Shown piece by piece: positions 1-5,419 of a DNA stretch of 6,550 bases. The stretch's first letter is position 1. Each line of letters begins with the position of its first letter. Position numbers and translations under genes: made by a program. The notes under the pieces are model-generated. The model did not search any database and was not told the DNA's origin. It saw nothing but the letters and a program-made list of their open reading frames with translations. Source of the stretch: Spirochaetaceae bacterium (GTDB lineage Bacteria; Spirochaetota; Spirochaetia; Treponematales; Breznakiellaceae). Where the stretch lies: the NCBI GenBank assembly GCA_031258335.1, contig JAIRMY010000246.1, forward strand, positions 1 through 6,550, given 5' to 3'.

Positions 1-2
1 GA

Positions 3-113
3 ACCTGGCGCTACATCTACTACCGTAACGGCGAAAGGTTCATCGACTATTCAAACGCCCGCCGGGAGTACACAAGAGACGGAAACGCGGTAAACGTCGC
101 CGTCGTGAAATAG
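3..113 (+). CDS. C-terminal fragment of an unrecognised protein
   Basis: An open frame enters from the left edge and ends at a TAG stop at 111-113, giving 36 residues. The fragment is rich in aromatic and charged residues (WRYIYYRNGER near its start, ending NVAVVK) and reads as coding, with alternating hydrophobic and polar positions typical of terminal beta strands. It has no motif I recognise. It converges on the epmA-like gene, whose stop lies 10 bp further on, and I see no hairpin between the two. It could be the end of an exported or lipoprotein-type protein, but that is a guess. The true start and length lie outside the window. Confidence 0.55.
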   Translation, partial: TWRYIYYRNGERFIDYSNARREYTRDGNAVNVAVVK

Positions 114-122
114 CCTCCCACA

Positions 123-1163
123 TCATTCCCCGTACCGTTCCGAGCGCTTTTCGCCAAGCGGCGCCATGGGGAACGGCAACACGCCGTCTATCGTTTTTCG
201 TTCCGTAAGCGCCATGATAAGGCGGTCAAGGCCGAGCGCCACACCCGAACAGCGCGGAAAAGGCGACTCTCCGCCTTCCGCCGTTTTTCGCGGTAAAAAT
301 ATTTTCCAGTAATCGCCGTCAACCTCATGCGGCACGGCGGCGGAGCGGTTTTTTACCTCCTGTTCCGACAAAAAAAAATTCCGCGCCGCGTCCGCGTCCG
401 TTTCTTCTGAATAGCAGTTTGCCAGTTCAATGCCGCGTACGTACAACTCCCAGCGCTGTCTGGTTACGGAAACCCCGTCATCCCCTGTGTTCAACTTGGC
501 AAGACAGGGGACGGCGGCGGGGTAATCAAGCAGGGCGAGCGGTCTTTCCCTAGGCAGGCGGGGTTCTACCGCGTGAATGAATACAAGGTTGTAAATATCG
601 CCGGCGCTTGCGCCGTCCGGCGGGTCAAGTCCAAGCCCCCGCGCCTTGCCGGGCAGCGTACCGTCTTTCAGCGCTTCCGTCAGGCTGAAACCAGCGAGCC
701 GCGTGAAAGCCTCGTCCATAGTCCAGCGTACAAAAGGAGGCGCAAGCGCGCTTCCGCCGTGCGAGGCGAGCGCCTCGAACAAATCCTCAGTGTTTCCAAG
801 CGAATCCGTGTAATCGGCGTCCATCGTGTAGTATTCAAGCATAGTGAATTCAGGGCTGTGGGACGACCCCCACGATTCACAGTTCCTAAAACATTTACAA
901 ATCTGGTACATATCCGTCCTGTGCTCCGCAATCAGTTTTTTCATCCAGATTTCCGGCGAAGGCACGAGCCAATAATCCCGCGCCGCCTGCCGCGTACTGT
1001 TAGCCGCCGGCAACTGTGTCGTCTTAAAAACCTCAAGGCAGGACTCCGGTATCAAATCCGGCGCGAGCAACGGCGTATCAACTTCAAGATAACCACGGCC
1101 GTCAAAAAAACGCCTTACGCCTTGTATTATCGCGGCGCGTTTGCGTAGCATTTCTAAATCCAT
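123..1163 (-). CDS. epmA: EpmA/GenX-like EF-P lysyl-lysine ligase (class II LysRS paralogue)
   Basis: The product is the catalytic core of a class II lysyl-tRNA synthetase without the N-terminal anticodon-binding domain, which is the hallmark of EpmA (GenX/PoxA/YjeA). In the known family it activates (R)-beta-lysine with ATP and attaches it to a conserved lysine of elongation factor P, helping ribosomes pass polyproline stretches. It is cytoplasmic. Visible parts, numbered from the ATG at 1161-1163 (346 aa; E. coli EpmA has 325): LRKRAAIIQ near residue 6, a motif 1-like GYLEVDTP (24-31), motif 2 FRN (92-94) through PEFTMLEYY (104-112), ELANCYSEETD (246-256), and motif 3 SGVALGLDRL (306-315). 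Between FRN and PEFT there is one residue more than in E. coli EpmA as I recall it. An in-frame GTG at 1176-1178 would add five residues, but it lies inside a palindrome; neither start has a clear Shine-Dalgarno. EF-P and EpmB genes are not in the window. A short class II LysRS-like enzyme of other specificity is the alternative. Confidence 0.85.
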   Translation of the reverse strand: MDLEMLRKRAAIIQGVRRFFDGRGYLEVDTPLLAPDLIPESCLEVFKTTQLPAANSTRQAARDYWLVPSPEIWMKKLIAEHRTDMYQICKCFRNCESWGSSHSPEFTMLEYYTMDADYTDSLGNTEDLFEALASHGGSALAPPFVRWTMDEAFTRLAGFSLTEALKDGTLPGKARGLGLDPPDGASAGDIYNLVFIHAVEPRLPRERPLALLDYPAAVPCLAKLNTGDDGVSVTRQRWELYVRGIELANCYSEETDADAARNFFLSEQEVKNRSAAVPHEVDGDYWKIFLPRKTAEGGESPFPRCSGVALGLDRLIMALTERKTIDGVLPFPMAPLGEKRSERYGE

Positions 1164-1175
1164 ACCGCAATCTAT

Positions 1176-1193
1176 CACAAAAATACTTTTGTG
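1176..1193. promoter_or_regulatory. Palindrome at the epmA start, operator candidate
   Basis: CACAAAA and TTTTGTG form perfect 7-bp arms around a 4-bp centre (ATAC). The site sits 12 bp upstream of the preferred ATG of the epmA-like gene and covers its alternative GTG start. The word TTTTGTGG in the right arm (1187-1194) recurs at 1253-1260, next to a possible promoter of the divergent sensor gene. The symmetry and place fit a transcription factor site, but no regulator family is recognisable. The half-site polarity is opposite to the CRP consensus (TGTGA-N6-TCACA). Confidence 0.35.
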
Positions 1194-1257
1194 GACACCC
1201 GTTTTCTGTAGGCGTTATTTTTCCCATAGCCCGCACTGTTTAATCTATGGTATTTTG

Positions 1258-1266
1258 TGGTAAAGT
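1258..1266 (+). promoter_or_regulatory. Weak extended -10 promoter candidate for the sensor gene
   Basis: TGGTAAAGT has the TGn extension followed by TAAAGT, a 4-of-6 match to TATAAT. I see no good -35 at the proper distance. It would start transcription near 1273 and leave a leader of about 23 nt containing the ribosome binding site. The repeated half-site TTTTGTGG (1253-1260) overlaps it. This is a tentative call. Confidence 0.25.
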
Positions 1267-1284
1267 ATACGGGAAATGCTATCC

Positions 1285-1291
1285 GAGGGAG
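1285..1291 (+). promoter_or_regulatory. Ribosome binding site fixing the sensor gene start
   Basis: GAGGGAG lies four bases before the ATG at 1296-1298. An in-frame GTG at 1257 would add 13 residues but has no Shine-Dalgarno and would put charged and polar residues ahead of the membrane anchor, so the ATG is preferred. Confidence 0.75.
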
Positions 1292-1295
1292 TAAA

Positions 1296-3014
1296 ATGAA
1301 CAGGCGGCGGGGTACAGTTTATACGTTTGTACAGGGCGCTATACGGGTAGCGATGGTATTTCTCGCGCTTGTATGCGTGATAACGGCAAGACTCGTTTAC
1401 AATACGACGGCGGGAGAACTTACCAGACGCGCGGTAAAACAGGGGCGCGAAAACGCCCTGAATACCGCGGCAAGGTTGGAGGCTTCGTTTCGGTCGGCGT
1501 ATGCCGATGCTCTGACCCTGCTTGAGTTGAACCGCGCCGGCGGGCGGCAGACCATCTTGTCCGGGCAGGCCGCTCTTTTTTTTGAACAGCGCCCTGAATT
1601 TGTCGCGCTTGTTTCGGATGCCGGAACGCGACTTGTAAATGAAACTTTCTTTAGCAAACATGGTTTAAGCGAAACGGCGAGCGAAACGGCGATAGATCAC
1701 TATCTGGAAGCCGAGAAAGAACTTTTGGAACGGACGATCGCGGGAGAGGGCGGCGTGGCCATGCTGCCGGCAAACGCTTCGCCCTACTTCGGCGCGCCGG
1801 TTCTTGCGCTGTTTTTCAAGGCGCCGGAACCAAATACTTCCGGCGCGGCGGTGTTTACCGCGTTTTTTTCCGCCGACGGTTTTTCGAGACTGCTGGGGGA
1901 TGGTGCGGATACAACATTTCTTGTGAACATACGCGATGATGTTTTACTGCATACGGACAATGACATTACAGTAAGCGGCAGGAATTACTGGCAGGATCCG
2001 TTCGTCCGCATCATGCGCGCGAGCGGCGAGGTGGGCATGGATACCGTTTTTGAGTCCGCCGATGGAAAGCGTTATTTGGGCGCTTTCCAAAAACTTTCGA
2101 TAGCGGGAACCGTGGTACTTTGCGAGACGGATAAAACCGCCGTTCTTGACGCTTTGCAGCGGGCGGCGTGGAAATCTCTTGTTGTATACGGAGCGGCGCT
2201 TGCCATCCTTGTAATTTTCTTCGTCGTCCTCTCCGTCTTAATGAAACGTTACGCTTCAAAAACGGTTGTTGAACAGGAAAACAGCATTTTTGAGCGTATC
2301 CGCATGAGAAGTTTATTTCGCATCCTGCCTGACAGCCGGAAAGATGACGCAGCGCTGAATAAAATCCCGCTTGACGGGGAGAACAGAGACGTTACCATCG
2401 TTTACGCGGCGCTTGGAAACTCCGGCAAGATACCCTCCCCGCAAAAGATACTGGAAACATTGAATAACACGCTGTCACTGGCTGTTGATAGTTTTACAAA
2501 GACGGGTGGAGCGGCGGACACGACCGGCGAAGACGGTTTAACCGGCGTTTGGGGCGAGCCATTTTCGGAAAACGGCGCCGAAATGGATGCGGTGAACGCC
2601 GTACGCGGGGCATTGTTGCTTCGCGCCGCTTTTATCAACCACTGCCCCGAGGATTCTTCCTCGCCGCCTGAGTCTGTACCGGTATGCTGCGGAATCAATT
2701 CCGGCGCGGCTCTTGCCGGGCGGGTCGGGGTTGGAGAATACGCCGCGTACAGGTACATAGGCGGCGCGGTCAAACGCGCCCGGCAGATAGCGGCGCTGAA
2801 CAAACATTTTGGCACGGATATACTGATCAGCGAGTCGACGATGAAACTTGCCGGAAAATACTTTATAACCGAAGAAATGCCGCCGCTAAAAACGCTGAAA
2901 AAAAAGAGCCGCCTCTTTGCCGTGATAAACGTTAGAGTTACAAAAAGCGGCGTGGATCAGCCCAAACCGGCAAATATCAGCGAACTCCGCCAGATGCTGC
3001 GCGGGGTTTTGTAA
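1296..3014 (+). CDS. Two-TM sensor with degenerate class III adenylate/guanylate cyclase-type domain
   Basis: The product (572 aa) has a short basic N-terminus, a TM segment at about 15-36, an extracytoplasmic region at about 38-293 that looks like a double-Cache ligand sensor, a second TM at about 294-316, a linker of about 45 residues with no evident HAMP domain, and a cyclase-homology domain at about 362-548. The cyclase fold is recognisable from RDVTIVY (364-370), GG..D (404-408), ED..TGVWG (412-420), GINSG (466-470), YIGGAV (487-492) and ILISEST (509-515). The known family makes cAMP or cGMP at a dimer interface. Here the first metal Asp aligns with A372, the substrate-binding Lys with T409, the base-selecting Asp/Thr with R486, and the transition-state Asn and Arg with K493 and Q497. 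Only the second metal Asp (D413) remains. I infer that it senses a ligand but probably does not cyclise nucleotide by itself; it may bind a nucleotide or a partner cyclase. The frame is intact, so it is not an obvious pseudogene. The sensor region carries a 12-bp in-frame tandem duplication. Confidence 0.8.
   Translation: MNRRRGTVYTFVQGAIRVAMVFLALVCVITARLVYNTTAGELTRRAVKQGRENALNTAARLEASFRSAYADALTLLELNRAGGRQTILSGQAALFFEQRPEFVALVSDAGTRLVNETFFSKHGLSETASETAIDHYLEAEKELLERTIAGEGGVAMLPANASPYFGAPVLALFFKAPEPNTSGAAVFTAFFSADGFSRLLGDGADTTFLVNIRDDVLLHTDNDITVSGRNYWQDPFVRIMRASGEVGMDTVFESADGKRYLGAFQKLSIAGTVVLCETDKTAVLDALQRAAWKSLVVYGAALAILVIFFVVLSVLMKRYASKTVVEQENSIFERIRMRSLFRILPDSRKDDAALNKIPLDGENRDVTIVYAALGNSGKIPSPQKILETLNNTLSLAVDSFTKTGGAADTTGEDGLTGVWGEPFSENGAEMDAVNAVRGALLLRAAFINHCPEDSSSPPESVPVCCGINSGAALAGRVGVGEYAAYRYIGGAVKRARQIAALNKHFGTDILISESTMKLAGKYFITEEMPPLKTLKKKSRLFAVINVRVTKSGVDQPKPANISELRQMLRGVL
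1668..1691 (+). repeat. Perfect 12-bp tandem duplication in the sensor domain
   Basis: AGCGAAACGGCG occurs twice back to back and in frame, encoding SETA twice (residues 125-132 of the sensor protein). It adds one four-residue unit to a probably helical, acidic region without breaking the frame. Replication slippage is the simple explanation. Confidence 0.85.
1821..1846. repeat. 9-bp inverted repeat within the sensor-coding region
   Basis: GCGCCGGAA and TTCCGGCGC are perfect complements separated by 8 bp. They encode part of a proline- and glycine-containing loop (KAPEPNTSGAA, about residues 175-185). No T-run follows, so it is not a standard terminator. It may be only a product of GC-rich codon use. 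Confidence 0.5.
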
Positions 3015-3038
3015 CGCGCATCTCTCCGCTCATATAAT

Positions 3039-3066
3039 TTGACATATCCTTGATTTTTGTTATAAT
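3039..3066 (+). promoter_or_regulatory. Full-consensus sigma-70 promoter of the acyl-CoA synthetase
   Basis: TTGACA (3039-3044) and TATAAT (3061-3066) both match consensus perfectly with a 16-bp spacer. The -10 also has the extended TGn element (3058-3060). The expected start point, seven bases after the -10, is 3073, which is the A of the first ATG of the downstream gene. The mRNA would therefore be leaderless, or translation begins at the later ATG 3094. Confidence 0.85.
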
Positions 3067-3072
3067 AATCTT

Positions 3073-4830
3073 ATGTTGACCCCAAAAGAGTATATGGCTG
3101 ATTGGCCGGATTTGCCTTTTCGCAATTTTATAGCATTCCTTGATTGGTGCGAGCGGGAACACGGAGATGATAACGCGATTTTTTACCGGGACGGACAGGA
3201 AAAAGATTTTACAGTTTGGACCTTTGCGCGTTTTGCGGCGGAATGTAAGCGTACTGCGCGAGGGCTCTTGAAGCGGGGACTCGTCAAAGGCGACAGGGTC
3301 GTTCTGTGGTCGGAAAACCGTCCTGAGTGGATGGCGGTCTGGCTCGGCGCGGCTGTCGCCGGCTGCGTGATAGTGCCGGTGGACTTTCTTGTCAGCGAAG
3401 AGGAATGCCTAAATATAGTAAAGACTACGGGAGCGAGGGCTTTTTTCTTTTCGGAACGCAAGGCGGATTTTGCCGCCGGGCTGGCCTCGAAAGGGTTTTC
3501 TCTGGATGTTCTCGTTCAGATAACCGGCGAAAACGGCTTCTCCGTGTTTGGCGCGGATGCCGCCGCCCAGCCACTGCCGGCGGAAACCGCGGTTGATGAA
3601 CAGGATCCGGTATCTATAGTGTTTACTTCCGGGACAACAGGGCTGGCCAAAGGCGTAACGCTTAGCCACAAGGGAATAATCGCCAATGTCAGCGCGGCTG
3701 TGCGTATGCTGCGCCCTATACCGGAAGATATTTTTATCAATGTGCTGCCCCTCCATCACACGTATCCTACAACCTGTTCGTTTTGGGCGCCTTTTTCACT
3801 CGGCCTTCCCACGATTATCGTCTCAAGGCTGGTGGGGCAGGTTGTGATAGACGACATTAGGGATGCCGGCGGGACCTTCCTGATTGCCGTCCCGTTGCTC
3901 TACGACAAGGTGATGGCGGCCATAGACGGGAAGTATCAAAAAACTCACTTCCTGGTGAGGGCCGTCCTTGATATACTGCGTAAGATAGCCCTTGCGGAGG
4001 CAAAAAAGGGTAATCCCAATTTTGGCAGGAAAGTTTTCCGTTTCATCCGTAAAAAGGCGGGGCTTGCTTCTATAAACATCATGGTTGCGGGCGGCGGCGC
4101 TTTGAACCCGAAAACCGCCGATTTCTTTGATTCATTTGGATTTAACATAGTCCACGGATACGGGATGAGTGAGAACAGCCCGCTTATCAGCGTCAGTACG
4201 CCTTGGCACAAGCGGAACGAGTCCGTAGGTCTTCCGGTAAAGTACACGGATGTCAAGATAGTTGACCAGAATGACGATACCCGTGAGCTGAGTCAAGGCG
4301 AACACGGAGAAATCGTCTTCAAGTCCCCGTCGTTGATGCTCGGCTACTACAAGAACCCCGAAGCGACGGCGGAAATGTTTACCAAGGACGGCTACCTTAA
4401 ATCGGGAGACCTTGGGTACATAGATAAGGACGGGTTTATCTTTATAAACGGCAGGAAAAAGAATCTCATCGTCTCCAGCGGCGGCAAAAACATCTACCCT
4501 GAAGAAATCGAAAACCTGTTTAACGGTTCGCGGGTTGTAGGCGAAATCCTTGTGCTTGGCAGGCGTGAAAGAGGCGGCGAGATAATTTTTGCCGTAGTCG
4601 TGCCGAACCGCGAAACGCTGGCCGAAGATCATCCCGGCAAGACGCTTGCCTCCGATTTTATCCGCGGACTGGTAAAAACCGAAATCGAAAATGTAAACCG
4701 TCTGCTGCCGGCCTTCAAAAAAATCAGTAACTTTACGTTGCGGGATACGGAGTTCGAGAAAAACGCCCAGAAAAAAATACGCCGCTTCCTGTACAAGGAT
4801 TACGAGGATCCGGAAAAAACGCCGACATAA
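3073..4830 (+). CDS. Long-chain acyl-CoA synthetase (AMP-forming)
   Basis: This 585-aa member of the ANL adenylating superfamily most resembles long-chain fatty acid:CoA ligases (EC 6.2.1.3). It would convert fatty acid, ATP and CoA to acyl-CoA, AMP and PPi through an acyl-adenylate at the inner face of the membrane. Motifs in order: P-loop FTSGTTGLAKGV (184-195), PLHHT (226-230), GYGMSENSP (362-370), the ribose-binding Asp in KSGDLGYID (443-451), the hinge and A8 region GRKKNLIVSSGGKNIYPEEIE (460-480), and near the C-terminus NAQKKIRRF (564-572), where K568 is the expected catalytic lysine. The frame is complete and of normal length. The ATG at 3073 has no Shine-Dalgarno because the promoter abuts it. 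An in-frame ATG at 3094 (residue 8) is preceded by AAAAGAG at only 3 nt and is the alternative start. The gene is probably monocistronic, since the next genes are convergent. Chain-length preference cannot be read from the sequence, and a medium-chain or other acyl acid is possible. Confidence 0.9.
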   Translation: MLTPKEYMADWPDLPFRNFIAFLDWCEREHGDDNAIFYRDGQEKDFTVWTFARFAAECKRTARGLLKRGLVKGDRVVLWSENRPEWMAVWLGAAVAGCVIVPVDFLVSEEECLNIVKTTGARAFFFSERKADFAAGLASKGFSLDVLVQITGENGFSVFGADAAAQPLPAETAVDEQDPVSIVFTSGTTGLAKGVTLSHKGIIANVSAAVRMLRPIPEDIFINVLPLHHTYPTTCSFWAPFSLGLPTIIVSRLVGQVVIDDIRDAGGTFLIAVPLLYDKVMAAIDGKYQKTHFLVRAVLDILRKIALAEAKKGNPNFGRKVFRFIRKKAGLASINIMVAGGGALNPKTADFFDSFGFNIVHGYGMSENSPLISVSTPWHKRNESVGLPVKYTDVKIVDQNDDTRELSQGEHGEIVFKSPSLMLGYYKNPEATAEMFTKDGYLKSGDLGYIDKDGFIFINGRKKNLIVSSGGKNIYPEEIENLFNGSRVVGEILVLGRRERGGEIIFAVVVPNRETLAEDHPGKTLASDFIRGLVKTEIENVNRLLPAFKKISNFTLRDTEFEKNAQKKIRRFLYKDYEDPEKTPT

Positions 4831-4842
4831 GTAGCCGTCGGC
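4814..4842 (-). terminator. Rho-independent terminator for the accB transcript
   Basis: Read on the minus strand, GCCGAC (4842-4837), a 10-nt loop, and GTCGGC (4826-4821) form a perfect 6-bp stem, followed by one G and then six Ts (4819-4814). It lies 19 bp past the accB stop and inside the last codons of the convergent acyl-CoA synthetase. The plus strand has no T-run after the hairpin, so it should work mainly in the minus direction. The loop is long and the stem short, so strength is uncertain. Confidence 0.5.
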
Positions 4843-4849
4843 AGGCGAC

Positions 4850-4870
4850 TTCACTATTAACTATTCACTA
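4850..4870. repeat. Three tandem 7-bp units
   Basis: TTCACTA, TTAACTA and TTCACTA follow each other with one mismatch in the middle copy. The array spans the accB stop codon (4861-4863) and ends exactly where the 10-bp repeat at 4871 begins. It is AT-rich, in contrast to the surrounding coding sequence. Confidence 0.75.
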
Positions 4871-5340
4871 CGCTGGCGGGCGCTGGCGGGTTTTACTTCG
4901 AATAGGATTTGGCCGTATTCAACCATATCGCCATTGGATGCTTTTACGGCGGTAATCTCGCAGTCGAACTCGGCTTCCAGTTTGTTCATCATCTTCATCG
5001 CTTCGAGTACGCAGAGTATCTGCCCGGCTTTCACCGTTGAACCGGCTTTGACAAAAGGAGGCGCATCCGGTTCGGAGGAAGCGTAGAACACCCCGACTAT
5101 GGGGCTCCTGATACAAACGCCATCCCCTTCACCGTCCGCCGCGCCTGAGCCTTCATTTTGAGCCGTATTATCTGCGGGGATAACGAGGTGCGCCGACGGC
5201 GGAGCGGAGGCTGCCGCCGTCCGGTGGACGGCGGCAGCCTTTCTAAGAACGAGGCGCGTTTGGCCGTCATGGAAATCAAGCTCCGACATAGAAGCCGCAT
5301 TAAATTTATCTATCAGCGTAAGAATTAACTTTTCGTCCAT
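4861..5340 (-). CDS. accB: Biotin carboxyl carrier protein of acetyl-CoA carboxylase
   Basis: The 159-aa product (E. coli AccB has 156) carries biotin between biotin carboxylase and carboxyltransferase in the first step of fatty acid synthesis, giving malonyl-CoA in the cytoplasm. It has an N-terminal helical region (MDEKLILTLIDKF), an Ala/Pro-rich linker (about 35-73), and a biotinyl domain (about 76-150). The domain shows SPIVGVFY (79-86), the AccB-type thumb segment SSEPDAPPFVKAG (88-100), and the biotinylation motif EAMKMMN with K116 as the acceptor. The ATG at 5338-5340 is chosen because GGGGGA (5357-5352) lies 11 nt upstream and the protein begins like known AccB. An upstream in-frame TTG would add 12 residues and is less likely. 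accC, the usual neighbour, is not next to it. The linker is encoded by a perfect 15-bp-stem hairpin, and the last residues are shaped by a 10-bp tandem repeat. It follows the phosphohexomutase gene after 79 bp and may share its transcript. Confidence 0.92.
   Translation of the reverse strand: MDEKLILTLIDKFNAASMSELDFHDGQTRLVLRKAAAVHRTAAASAPPSAHLVIPADNTAQNEGSGAADGEGDGVCIRSPIVGVFYASSEPDAPPFVKAGSTVKAGQILCVLEAMKMMNKLEAEFDCEITAVKASNGDMVEYGQILFEVKPASARQRSE
4871..4890. repeat. Perfect 10-bp tandem duplication at the 3' end of accB
   Basis: CGCTGGCGGG occurs twice back to back. The unit is not a multiple of three, so it shifts the accB frame. With two copies the protein ends VKPASARQRSE. With one copy it would end VKPASVVNS at a TAA a few bases beyond the present stop. 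The change lies after the biotinyl domain and should be tolerated. Confidence 0.85.
5208..5240. repeat. Perfect 15-bp-stem inverted repeat inside accB
   Basis: AGGCTGCCGCCGTCC and its exact complement are separated by only GGT (5223-5225). In the minus-strand mRNA this would form a very GC-rich hairpin with a 3-nt loop. It encodes KAAAVHRTAAAS in the flexible linker before the biotinyl domain. The element is 33 bp, exactly 11 codons, so its gain or loss keeps the frame. No T-run follows on the minus strand, which argues against a normal terminator. Confidence 0.85.
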
Positions 5341-5351
5341 AAAAATCACTA

Positions 5352-5357
5352 TCCCCC
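5352..5357 (-). promoter_or_regulatory. Ribosome binding site of accB
   Basis: On the minus strand GGGGGA ends 11 nt before the ATG at 5340. The spacing is a little long but supports this start over the upstream TTG (5376-5374). Confidence 0.5.
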
Positions 5358-5419
5358 AAAAAATCTTAATCTCCAAAATTTATCACGTACGGCGCAAAAC
5401 AGGTATTGCTCCGCCGCGC

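Noticed and set aside
603..621. GC-rich palindromic words (CGGCGC/GCGCCG and CGCCGTCCGG) in epmA, sharing a 10-mer with the accB hairpin
   Set aside because: The shared word is short and made of common codons here, and the arms do not extend into a long stem.
573..1148. Plus-strand 191-codon ORF opposite epmA
   Set aside because: The product is Arg-rich, lacks motifs and mirrors the third-position bias of the real minus-strand gene, whose class II synthetase motifs are clear.
1838..1849. TTCCGGCGCGGC repeated at 2699-2710 as a dispersed motif
   Set aside because: Both copies encode the same SGAA peptide in the same gene with the preferred codons, so chance and codon bias explain it.
2998..3020. 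TGCGCG/CGCGCA inverted repeat around the sensor gene stop codon as a terminator
   Set aside because: The stem is only 6 bp with an 11-nt loop and no T-run follows, so I would not call a terminator.
4132..4854. Minus-strand 240-codon ORF opposite the acyl-CoA synthetase
   Set aside because: It covers the conserved adenylation motifs of the plus-strand gene and shows no family motif, so it is an antisense shadow.
5341..5376. Longer accB starting at TTG 5376
   Set aside because: It adds MEIKIFWGIVIF without family support and overlaps the GGGGGA ribosome binding site that fits ATG 5340.
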